From: an uncultured Fusicatenibacter sp.
Lineage (GTDB): Bacteria > Bacillota > Clostridia > Lachnospirales > Lachnospiraceae
Direction of reading: 5' to 3'
Assembly: GCA_902493585.1 (NCBI GenBank)
Contig: CABUPZ010000026.1
Location: 1 to 37,522, forward strand
Length of the DNA stretch: 37,522 bases
Part shown: one piece after another, positions 15,466 through 23,269 of the stretch
Layout of the letters: every line of letters begins with the position of its first letter
Position numbering within the stretch: the first letter of the stretch is position 1
Notes under the pieces: generated by a model
The model's input: only the letters and a program-made list of their open reading frames with translations
What the model was told of the DNA's origin: nothing
Database searches by the model: none
Position numbers and translations under genes: made by a program

Positions 15466-15492
15466 ACTATTATAGAAAAACAAGTTATGTTT

Positions 15493-16479
15493 TTACAGCA
15501 GATGTTTTCTCAGTTCTGCGCCGTCCTGTGCGGACAGGTATGCCGGAGCAATATCAAATACGGTCTTGCATCCGCTCTGTCCTTCTTTGCTCAGGCGGTA
15601 AGCCGCTCTTGCATATGCGACCAGAACAGAGGAAGTGAATTCCGGGTTGGAATCCAGTTTCAGGCTGTACTCGATCAGATGATTGTGTTCTTCGTTCCAG
15701 CCGGTCTTTCCGCTGCGGATCACGAAACCGCCGTGCGGGATGCCGCTGTGGTTTTTCTGCATTTCTTCTTCGCTGATGAAGTGTACGATCGTATCGTACT
15801 CGTCGAAGTAGTTCGGCATGGTCTTGATGCTTTCTTCGATCTTGGCAAGGTCAGCGCCTTCCTCAGCAACGACAAAGCATTCACGGAGATGTTTCTCTCT
15901 TGTGGTCAGGTCAGGATTTTCTCCTGCGCGGACTGCTTTCAGTGCCTCATCCTTCGGAATGGTATACTGGCGGGCATCTTTTACACCCTCCACGCGGCGC
16001 ACCGCGTCAGAATGTCCCTGGCTGACGCCTTTTCCCCAGAAGGTATAGTCCTTGCCCTGCGGAAGGATTGCGTTTGCGTAAAGACGGTTGAGGGAGAACA
16101 TTCCCGGATCCCAGCCTACGGAAATGATGCTCACATGATTGCTTTCTTTTGCTGCTGCGTCTACGGCATCGAAGTGCTCCGGAATCTTTGCATGTGTGTC
16201 GAAGCTGTCGATGGTGTTGAACATTTTTGCGAATTCCGGTGTCTGTACCGGAAGATCTGTCGCGCTGCCGCCGCAAAGGATCATAACGTCAATGTCATTG
16301 GTCATGTTCTTTGCTTCGTCTACAGAATATACTTTTGCGCCCTCTGTGAGAACGCTTACGCTTTCCGGGTTCCGGCGGGTGAATACTGCAACCAGTTCCA
16401 TATCCGGATTCTGTTTGATTGCGCATTCTACGCCTCTTCCCAGATTGCCATATCCCAAAATACCGATTCTAATACTCAT
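15493..16479 (-). CDS. ddh: meso-Diaminopimelate D-dehydrogenase
   Basis: This enzyme makes meso-diaminopimelate from tetrahydrodipicolinate, ammonia and NADPH in one step, feeding lysine and peptidoglycan synthesis. The 328-residue length matches the family. The N-terminal Rossmann motif is GILGYGNLGRG; typical features follow: MILCGGSATDLP, NTIDSFDTH near residue 90, SVGWDPGMFSLNR near 120, and FWGKGVSQGHSDAVRR near 145. I used the ATG at 16479 because AAGGAGG lies at the right distance; the frame extends upstream to 16506 without a site. It is transcribed alone from the promoter at 16511-16538. Confidence 0.95.
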   Translation of the reverse strand: MSIRIGILGYGNLGRGVECAIKQNPDMELVAVFTRRNPESVSVLTEGAKVYSVDEAKNMTNDIDVMILCGGSATDLPVQTPEFAKMFNTIDSFDTHAKIPEHFDAVDAAAKESNHVSIISVGWDPGMFSLNRLYANAILPQGKDYTFWGKGVSQGHSDAVRRVEGVKDARQYTIPKDEALKAVRAGENPDLTTREKHLRECFVVAEEGADLAKIEESIKTMPNYFDEYDTIVHFISEEEMQKNHSGIPHGGFVIRSGKTGWNEEHNHLIEYSLKLDSNPEFTSSVLVAYARAAYRLSKEGQSGCKTVFDIAPAYLSAQDGAELRKHLL

Positions 16480-16510
16480 CGTTGATTTCCTCCTTGTTAG
16501 TCTCAACTAC

Positions 16511-16538
16511 ATTTTACACGAGTTCAGATGAAATGCAA
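16511..16538 (-). promoter_or_regulatory. Promoter of ddh
   Basis: On the minus strand, TTGCAT (16533-16538) and TAAAAT (16511-16516) form a -35/-10 pair with a 16-bp spacer, about 30 bp upstream of the start codon of ddh. Confidence 0.65.
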
Positions 16539-16634
16539 GTTTTTCATAAAAATTTGTTATATTTCTGTAGCCGTACAGGTGGCGGAATGGTTACACATTT
16601 CTTGTCACAGTTCCGCTGGCTGAAATGCTACAGT

Positions 16635-18218
16635 TTACTCTGCTTCGTACAGAACCCAGTCGAAGTCTGCGTGGTTTTTCACGGGTCTGTGGTTGGAGGT
16701 CGCGTACATTCCGATATACGCCCCGGTAAATCCCTCATTGACCAGAGAACTCAGCAGGGTCGGATCCACGTTTTTGCGGAGCAGACGGTATTCCTGATCG
16801 CTGTAACCGTAATAGAAATGATAACCTTCCGGTGTGGCGGTAACGGTGAGATAGATACGTCCGTCTTTTTCCAGCGGTGTCTCCGCCAGCACAGTGCGCG
16901 CATGATTTTTTACTTCGGTGAGGGTCAGAACTCTGGAACCGTTTTTCAGGCCGACCGTGAAGGTATAGTGATAGCGGTCATCCTGTACCAGAGCGGCTCC
17001 GGCCTCCTCGCAGGTATCGGTCGGCTGGAAGTCCATTGCAAACTGCATCCGGAAGTTTTTGTGCTGCTGTCTCCTGCCGATGAAAGCCGGGGTGCAGATT
17101 TCGTGGAGGACTTCTTCCTTCAGGAACAGGCGCAGGCATCCGGGACGTTCGGTGAGAGACCAGAAAGGCTCAGCGGCCGGATGGATAGTATTCCAGCGCA
17201 TGTCGAGACGGTCGGATTCAAAGTTATCGCTGAAGAAGGAAGGCGCTGCCAGATAAACGGGAAGATCTGGAAGACGTTCCTCTGCGTTGACGATTCCGTT
17301 GTCGTTGTCCACCCGCAGCCATCCGTCGGATTCCCAGACTACGGGAACCATGAAGGTTTCGCGGCCAAGGTTGAAATGGGGGCCGCCGAATCCGTCGTAG
17401 GGACGTACGCCGAGCAGGACCATCCACCATTCACCTCTCTGCGTTTCTACGATATCCGCATGACCGACCACGGAAATCTCGCTCATCAGGGACATATGCC
17501 GGTGACTGACGATTGGATTCCGGGGACAAATTTCATAATCTCCGTCGATGGTGCGGCAGCGCGCCATCATAACGCTGTGGTTGGTGAACGTGCCTCCCTC
17601 CGCGACGATCAGGTAATACCATCCGTCGTGTTTGTAGATGTGCGGAGCCTCGATCCATTTGCTGCGGGATTTCAGGCCGTTCCAGATGACCGTCCGTTCG
17701 CCTTTGAACTGGAAGGTTTCCGGATCCAGTTCACACAGATAGATTCCGTGATGGCCTTCGTAAACCGGGTCGCTGACGATATAATTTCCGGCATAGTACA
17801 TGCTTCCGTCATCGTCGAAGAAGAGGCTGGAATCGATGCCGTCGGCCCCTTCCACGAAACATGCCTTGCTCCATGGACCGGCGGGATCCTTTGCAGTGAT
17901 GATATAGTTGTCCCGTCTCGCCTCGCGGCCTTCAGATACAAACGTATTGATAATATAGAAGGTGCCGTCATGGTAGCGGATGGACGGCGCCCACAGGCCG
18001 AGAGAAGTCTCGCAGTTTTTGTAATCCAGCTGTTCCGGGGAATGGATTCCGTGACCAATCTGTTCCCAGTGAACCAGATCTTTGCTGTGAAAGATCGGAA
18101 GCCCGGGGAAATAGACGAAAGAAGAGGTCACCATATAATAATCATCCCCGACGCGGCAGATGGACGGATCAGGGTAGAAGCCGCTTTTCAGCGGATTTTG
18201 AAAAGTTTTCTGTTTCAT
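16635..18218 (-). CDS. GH43 family beta-xylosidase/alpha-L-arabinofuranosidase
   Basis: GH43 enzymes release xylose or arabinose from xylan fragments with inversion. The 527-residue protein has a five-bladed propeller at about 1-310 and a concanavalin-like C-terminal domain at about 335-525, the usual xylosidase layout. Catalytic candidates are visible: the base Asp17 in YPDPS, the pKa-modulating Asp in GIDSSLF near residue 126, and the acid Glu in KWIEAPH near 190. There is no signal peptide, so it works on imported oligosaccharides. The start at 18218 follows AGGAGG; a longer frame to 18311 overlaps the flavodoxin gene end. It is probably expressed from the flavodoxin promoter. A hairpin just after the stop (CTGTAGC/GCTACAG at 16565-16633) may end transcription. 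Confidence 0.92.
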   Translation of the reverse strand: MKQKTFQNPLKSGFYPDPSICRVGDDYYMVTSSFVYFPGLPIFHSKDLVHWEQIGHGIHSPEQLDYKNCETSLGLWAPSIRYHDGTFYIINTFVSEGREARRDNYIITAKDPAGPWSKACFVEGADGIDSSLFFDDDGSMYYAGNYIVSDPVYEGHHGIYLCELDPETFQFKGERTVIWNGLKSRSKWIEAPHIYKHDGWYYLIVAEGGTFTNHSVMMARCRTIDGDYEICPRNPIVSHRHMSLMSEISVVGHADIVETQRGEWWMVLLGVRPYDGFGGPHFNLGRETFMVPVVWESDGWLRVDNDNGIVNAEERLPDLPVYLAAPSFFSDNFESDRLDMRWNTIHPAAEPFWSLTERPGCLRLFLKEEVLHEICTPAFIGRRQQHKNFRMQFAMDFQPTDTCEEAGAALVQDDRYHYTFTVGLKNGSRVLTLTEVKNHARTVLAETPLEKDGRIYLTVTATPEGYHFYYGYSDQEYRLLRKNVDPTLLSSLVNEGFTGAYIGMYATSNHRPVKNHADFDWVLYEAE

Positions 18219-18307
18219 GTAGAAGTCCTCCTGAATGTGAAAGTTCGGCTGAAGATGTGTCTTCCAGTATGTCCTGGGAAAAATTTGCGGAATGGCTCCT
18301 GCACGGA

Positions 18308-18826
18308 TCAAACTTCGGCGGAAGGATGCTCTGAGAACAGTTCTTCCGCTTTTTCGGCAAACCGCTCTCCGAAGATCCGGAAGTCAGATTTGCAGTTTTC
18401 ATAGTGCCCTTCCACAGCATCGAGAGCTACCGGTCCGAGATGGATAAATGGTTTTCCAAGGGAAGCTCCGCCGGAATATACCAGCATACCTTTCACCAGT
18501 AGATGGCCGATTAGAGTCATGATCGCGACATCCGCGCCTCCCTGCGCGTAGTGGGCGGTCGCGTAGACGCCTCCAAGTTTTCCGCCCAGCTTCAGCGGAC
18601 GGCTGTCCACATCGAACCATTTCTTCATCTGCCAGCAGGTGTTCGCCACCCAGGTGGGTGTTCCAAAGATTACGCCGTCACAGCCGTTGATATAGTCAAT
18701 GTCTATTTCTTCCTCGATGGAAAAAAGGCGCGCTTCTCCGCCGGCGGAAGAAATTCCTTCGGCGATCACTTCGCCCATTTCACGGGTATGTCCGGTCTGG
18801 CTGTAATAAATAATTGCGAATTTCAT
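18308..18826 (-). CDS. Flavodoxin-family protein, NAD(P)H:quinone reductase-like
   Basis: A 172-residue flavodoxin-like protein. The FMN phosphate loop is at residues about 8-13 (SQTGHT after YY), the second flavin loop is GTPTWVANTCWQMK near 55-68, and the third is ATAHYAQGGAD near 89-99. It resembles WrbA/flavodoxin reductases that act in the cytoplasm on quinones or as electron carriers. GGGAGG precedes the ATG. The GH43 gene follows 90 bp downstream on the same strand, but a metabolic link to xylan use is not obvious. Confidence 0.85.
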   Translation of the reverse strand: MKFAIIYYSQTGHTREMGEVIAEGISSAGGEARLFSIEEEIDIDYINGCDGVIFGTPTWVANTCWQMKKWFDVDSRPLKLGGKLGGVYATAHYAQGGADVAIMTLIGHLLVKGMLVYSGGASLGKPFIHLGPVALDAVEGHYENCKSDFRIFGERFAEKAEELFSEHPSAEV

Positions 18827-18864
18827 ATGATACCTCCCATTGATTTTTTTGTCTTATATTCTTA

Positions 18865-18893
18865 AGCATAATACATTTCCCTCTGTCATGCAA
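18865..18893 (-). promoter_or_regulatory. Promoter of the flavodoxin-GH43 unit
   Basis: On the minus strand, TTGCAT (18888-18893) and TATGCT (18865-18870) are spaced by 17 bp, about 40 bp upstream of the flavodoxin start. Confidence 0.6.
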
Positions 18894-18896
18894 TGA

Positions 18897-18926
18897 AACA
18901 ATTGGAAAAACAATTTTCAAATTGTT
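18897..18926. promoter_or_regulatory. Nested inverted repeats in the divergent xylan promoter region
   Basis: AACAATT (18897-18903) is matched by AATTGTT (18920-18926), and inside it ACAATTT-TC-AAATTGT (18910-18925) forms a second palindrome. The half-site ACAATT therefore occurs three times in 30 bp, right beside the -35 box of the flavodoxin promoter and between the divergent flavodoxin and GH3 genes. This is a good operator candidate for an unknown regulator. Confidence 0.45.
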
Positions 18927-19016
18927 CTCGCCCGCAGGAATATGACTTGTCTGCACGAATCGCAATATCTGCACCAAACGAGGCAAGAATCGTAATGCAG
19001 GTGATAGTCAGAACTA

Positions 19017-19032
19017 ATATTCTAGAGAATAT
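19017..19032. promoter_or_regulatory. Palindrome ATATTCT-AG-AGAATAT before the GH3 gene
   Basis: A 7-bp inverted repeat with a two-base centre lies about 105 bp upstream of the GH3 start in the 311-bp divergent intergenic region. It could be an operator or overlap the GH3 promoter; no clear -35/-10 pair was seen for GH3. Confidence 0.35.
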
Positions 19033-19137
19033 AAGACTGTGGATTTGGGTAAAAATGACGAAAAATTACTGTGAATTTGTAACCCCGAAAAGTCAACCGA
19101 ATGAAAAACTAGAAAAAAGGAAAACGAGGTAAATGGA

Positions 19138-21309
19138 ATGAAAGCAGAAAAAGTAAAAGAGTATCGGAAGCGTGCAGAGGAGCTGGTGGCTCAGATGACT
19201 CTCGAGGAGAAGGTATCTCAGACACTTCACAGCGCTGCGGCGATCCCGCGCCTGGGGATCAAGGCGTATAACTGGTGGAACGAAGCGCTGCACGGAGTAG
19301 CCAGGGCAGGTGTGGCGACGGTCTTTCCGCAGGCCATCGGAATGGCGGCTGCCTTTGATGAGGATCTGCTTCAGGAAGTGGCGGATGTGGTATCCACCGA
19401 GGGACGCGCAAAATTCAATATGCAGCAGGAATTTGATGATACGGATATTTACAAGGGACTGACCTTCTGGGCGCCGAACGTAAATATTTTCCGTGATCCG
19501 AGATGGGGCCGCGGCCATGAGACGTTCGGCGAAGATCCATACCTTACTTCCCGTCTGGGCGTTCGTTTTATTGAAGGAATCCAGGGGGACGATGACAACT
19601 ACATGAAGGCGGCAGCTTGTGCAAAACATTTTGCGGTACATTCCGGTCCGGAAGACGAGCGTCATTCTTTCAACGCGGTAGCTTCCCGTCAGGATATGTT
19701 CGAGACCTATCTGCCGGCGTTTGAGGCCTGTGTAAAGGAAGCCAAGGTAGAGACGGTGATGGGTGCCTACAACCGTACCAACGGCGAGCCGTGCTGCGGA
19801 AGCAAAACACTGCTTCAGGATATCCTGAGAGACGCATGGGGCTTTGAAGGCCATGTGACTTCCGACTGCTGGGCGATCAAGGATTTCCACGAGTATCATC
19901 ATGTGACCAATTCCGCTCTGGAATCCGTTGCACTGGCAATGAAAAACGGCTGTGACCTGAACTGCGGAAACCTGTTTATTTATCTGGAAGAGGCGGTAAA
20001 ACGCGGCATGGTTTCCGAGGAACGTCTCAACGATGCCGTTGTCAATCTGATGACTACACGTATGAAACTGGGACTGTTTGACGATCCGGAAAAGGTTCCT
20101 TACAGCACCATTACTTATGCGGGCAACGATACAAAAGAACACAGAGAGCTGAACTTCAAGGCATCCAGAAAGTCCTTTGTCCTTCTGAAGAATGAAAACG
20201 GCATGCTTCCGCTGAACAAGGACAAGATCAAGACCATCGGAATCATCGGTCCGAACGCGGACAACCGCAAGGCGCTGGTTGGCAACTATGAGGGAACTGC
20301 TTCCCGTTATATCACACTTTCGGAAGGCATCCAGGATTATGTGGGAGACGATGTGCGCGTTTTGGTATCGGAAGGCTGCCATCTGTGCAAGCCGAAGGTC
20401 AGCGGGCTGGGCCAGGAGAACGACCGTATGTCGGAAGTGAAAGGCGTCTGCGAGATGAGCGACGTGATCATCGCCTGCATGGGTCTGGATTCCAGCCTGG
20501 AAGGAGAAGAAGGAGACGAAGGAAACGAGTTTGCCAGCGGTGACAAACCGAACCTGAACCTGCCGGGCTTACAGCAGGAGGTTCTGGAGGCGATCTATGC
20601 CAGTGGAAAACCGGTGGTGCTGGTCCTGCTGTCAGGAAGCGCTCTGGCGGTCACTTGGGCGGATGAACATATTCCGGCGATCATCCAGGGATGGTATCCG
20701 GGCGCGCAGGGCGGACGAGCGCTGGCAAGCGTGCTGTTCGGCGATTATTCACCGGAAGGCAAGCTGCCGGTTACCTTCTATCGTACAACAGAGGAGCTTC
20801 CGGATTTCACGGATTATTCCATGAAGGGACGGACCTATCGCTACATGACCCAGAAAGCGCTTTATCCGTTTGGTTATGGTCTTTCCTATACGGATTTTGA
20901 ACTGAGCAATATCACGCTCAGCCAGGATACCGTGGACAAAGACAGTGAGATCACCGTAAAAGCGATTCTGAAAAATACCGGAAAGATGGCAGGCGCTGAG
21001 ACCGTACAGGTTTATGTGAAGGCGGATCGGGAAGGTACACCCAATGCACAGCTGAAAGCGTTGAAGAAAGTGGAACTGGCGGCAGGTGAGGAGAAAGAAG
21101 TTACTCTGACCCTTTCCGCAAAATCCTTCGGACTGCATAACGAAAACGGCGATATGGTTCTGGGAGAAGGGGACTACCTGGTATACGTAGGAACCCAGCA
21201 GCCGGACGAGCGCAGCAGGGAACTGACAGGAAAACAGCCGGAGTGTCTGAAAGTTACGGCAGCACACAGTGAGATGCTGGTACCGGTATGCTTAGACTCC
21301 CACGCCTGA
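19138..21309 (+). CDS. GH3 family beta-xylosidase/beta-glucosidase
   Basis: The 723-residue protein has the complete GH3 plan: a TIM barrel at about 10-330, an alpha/beta sandwich at about 350-560, and a fibronectin III-like domain at about 620-700. The nucleophile is Asp243 in TSDCWAI; the SDCWAI form is typical of the xylosidase branch rather than of glucosidases (SDW). Substrate-binding motifs KHFAVHSGPEDERH near 160 and NWWNEALHGVARAG near 42 also fit xylosidase. It lacks a signal peptide and acts inside the cell, releasing xylose from xylo-oligosaccharides. GAGG lies 12 bases before the ATG. Its 3' end overlaps the next gene by 22 bp. Confidence 0.93.
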   Translation: MKAEKVKEYRKRAEELVAQMTLEEKVSQTLHSAAAIPRLGIKAYNWWNEALHGVARAGVATVFPQAIGMAAAFDEDLLQEVADVVSTEGRAKFNMQQEFDDTDIYKGLTFWAPNVNIFRDPRWGRGHETFGEDPYLTSRLGVRFIEGIQGDDDNYMKAAACAKHFAVHSGPEDERHSFNAVASRQDMFETYLPAFEACVKEAKVETVMGAYNRTNGEPCCGSKTLLQDILRDAWGFEGHVTSDCWAIKDFHEYHHVTNSALESVALAMKNGCDLNCGNLFIYLEEAVKRGMVSEERLNDAVVNLMTTRMKLGLFDDPEKVPYSTITYAGNDTKEHRELNFKASRKSFVLLKNENGMLPLNKDKIKTIGIIGPNADNRKALVGNYEGTASRYITLSEGIQDYVGDDVRVLVSEGCHLCKPKVSGLGQENDRMSEVKGVCEMSDVIIACMGLDSSLEGEEGDEGNEFASGDKPNLNLPGLQQEVLEAIYASGKPVVLVLLSGSALAVTWADEHIPAIIQGWYPGAQGGRALASVLFGDYSPEGKLPVTFYRTTEELPDFTDYSMKGRTYRYMTQKALYPFGYGLSYTDFELSNITLSQDTVDKDSEITVKAILKNTGKMAGAETVQVYVKADREGTPNAQLKALKKVELAAGEEKEVTLTLSAKSFGLHNENGDMVLGEGDYLVYVGTQQPDERSRELTGKQPECLKVTAAHSEMLVPVCLDSHA

Positions 21310-23243
21310 TCAGCAACGGCTGCGTCCTGCAGCAGGGGGAGAAGACGAGGATTTTCGGATTTGCCGATCCGGGCGAGACAGTTTCTGTACGGCTGCAGGA
21401 CTGTCTTGCCCGCGGGGCAGCCGACGGGAGCGGAAGATTTGATCTGTATCTGAGTCATCTGCGTCCCGGAGGCCCGTTTTCCATGACGGTGGAGAGCGGG
21501 TCCGGAGAATGCCTCTGTCTGGAAGAGATTTATGTGGGTGAGGTGTGGCTGTCCTCCGGGCAGTCCAATATGGAACTGCCCATGGAGCGTGTCAGGGATC
21601 GTTATCCGGGGGCCATTGAGAACAGCGCCAACCCACAGATTCATATTTTTAAAGTAAATGAGCATTATGATTTCGGCGAAGCTCTGGAAGACTGTCAGAC
21701 CGGAGAGTGGATGACGGCATGCCCTGAGACCATCCGGGATTTTTCTGCTCTTTCTCTGTTTTTTGCGCAGTTTCTGCAGGAACATCTGCAGACGCCGGTG
21801 GGTATCATCAATGTAAGTCTGGGAGGTTCTCCCGTTGAGGCATGGATGAGCCGGGACGCGCTGGAAGGGGAATTGGAGGCGCTGAAAGAAGCGGATTTCT
21901 GGAGGATCCCGGGCAGGATCGAGGAGCGGCAGAAAGAAGATGCCGCTGCCCTGAATCTTTGGCAGCGGCGCCTTCAGGCACAGGATCAAGGACTTCCGGA
22001 AAACGGCGGCGGCTGGATGGCTCCGGCTGACGGTCAAAAGGAAACAGGGGAGCAGGCAGATGGCGGATGGAAAGAAATTTCCCTTCCCGGATTTCTCAAA
22101 GACAGAGGGCTGGAAGCGTTTATCGGAAGCGTCTGGCTGAAACGGGAATTTCAGGTGCCGGAAGAATTGGCAGGAACAAAGGCGAATCTGTGGCTGGGAA
22201 CCATGGTGGACAGCGATGAAACCTGGATCAACGGCGTAAAAGTCGGACAGACCCCATATCAATATCCTCCGAGAAAGTATGAGATTCCGGAAGGCCTTCT
22301 GAAAAAAGGACGGAATGAAGTGACAGTCCGACTGATCTGCGAGAATGGACACGGACGCCTGACGCCGGACAAGGAATATCGTATTTTCAATGAACGGGGG
22401 AGCATCGATCTGCAGGGAACCTGGAAATACCGGATCGGCTGCCGGCTGGAAACACCTGCGCCGGTGCAGACGTTTATCAGCTGGATGGCGACGGGACTTT
22501 ACCAGGGAATGCTGCATCCCTGCCAGAACTATACGGTGAAAGGAATCCTGTGGTATCAGGGGGAATCCAATGACAAACGGCCGGACAGCTATGGACGTCT
22601 GCTGAAAAAAATGATACAATCCTGGCGGACCCAATGGCGCCAGGAGCGTCTGCCGTTTGTGGTTGCCCAGCTTCCTGGATTTTCCATTGATCTGGAGGAA
22701 GACGGGCGGTGGCCGAAGATCCGACAGGCACAGAAAGAGGCGGCAGCGCTTCTGGACGTGGCGGTAACGGTTAATCTGGATCTGGGAGAGAAAAATGATC
22801 TGCATCCCACCAGAAAGCGGGAAGTGGCATACCGGATGTATCTGGCTGCGCTTCAGACTGTATATAAGGAAGAAGTCCCGTGCAGCGGACCGGTTCCGGT
22901 ACAGATACGGACAGCTGCAGGCACCGGTGCAGAAGCGGGAACTGAGCACTGTGCAACTTTTCAGGTACAGATCCGCTTCCGGCTGGATCCGTGGGAAAGG
23001 GAAAAATTCCTTGCCACACAGGATGGAATGGCTCCGGGAGAGTTTGAGCTGGCAGGAGAGGATGGTGTGTGGCATCCGGCACAGGCGACGATCCACGGAC
23101 TTGAGGTGGAACTGAAGTGTCCGGAGGTACCGCGGCCGGTACAGGTACGGTATGGCTGGAGGAATGCGCCGAACCGGGGTCTGCTGTGCAGTCCCTGCGG
23201 ACTTCTTGCTGCTCCGTTTACAGATAAAGTAATGGATCACTGA
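21288..23243 (+). CDS. SASA-family carbohydrate esterase (acetylxylan/sialate O-acetylesterase type)
   Basis: A 651-residue esterase of the sialate O-acetylesterase (SGNH-like) family. The catalytic serine is Ser93 in SSGQSNMELP, and the Asp504-His506 pair sits in NDLHPTRK. A jelly-roll domain like the GH2 sugar-binding domain is inserted at about 275-365 (GSVWLKREFQVP, then WINGVKVGQTPYQYPPRKY), a layout common in this family. In a xylan locus the likely substrate is acetylated xylo-oligosaccharide. No signal peptide. The start at 21288 lies 22 bp inside the GH3 gene with no good ribosome site, so it probably depends on translation of GH3. Confidence 0.85.
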   Translation: MLRLPRLISNGCVLQQGEKTRIFGFADPGETVSVRLQDCLARGAADGSGRFDLYLSHLRPGGPFSMTVESGSGECLCLEEIYVGEVWLSSGQSNMELPMERVRDRYPGAIENSANPQIHIFKVNEHYDFGEALEDCQTGEWMTACPETIRDFSALSLFFAQFLQEHLQTPVGIINVSLGGSPVEAWMSRDALEGELEALKEADFWRIPGRIEERQKEDAAALNLWQRRLQAQDQGLPENGGGWMAPADGQKETGEQADGGWKEISLPGFLKDRGLEAFIGSVWLKREFQVPEELAGTKANLWLGTMVDSDETWINGVKVGQTPYQYPPRKYEIPEGLLKKGRNEVTVRLICENGHGRLTPDKEYRIFNERGSIDLQGTWKYRIGCRLETPAPVQTFISWMATGLYQGMLHPCQNYTVKGILWYQGESNDKRPDSYGRLLKKMIQSWRTQWRQERLPFVVAQLPGFSIDLEEDGRWPKIRQAQKEAAALLDVAVTVNLDLGEKNDLHPTRKREVAYRMYLAALQTVYKEEVPCSGPVPVQIRTAAGTGAEAGTEHCATFQVQIRFRLDPWEREKFLATQDGMAPGEFELAGEDGVWHPAQATIHGLEVELKCPEVPRPVQVRYGWRNAPNRGLLCSPCGLLAAPFTDKVMDH

Positions 23244-23269
23244 TTACAACAATAGGAGATACTGGAATT

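Noticed and set aside
16482..18404. 640-codon plus-strand open frame opposite GH43 and flavodoxin
   Set aside because: The minus-strand genes have clear families and catalytic motifs; the plus frame has no domain and is an antisense shadow of GC-rich coding DNA.
21174..23240. 688-codon minus-strand open frame opposite the esterase
   Set aside because: Antisense shadow of the SASA-family esterase, with no recognisable domain.
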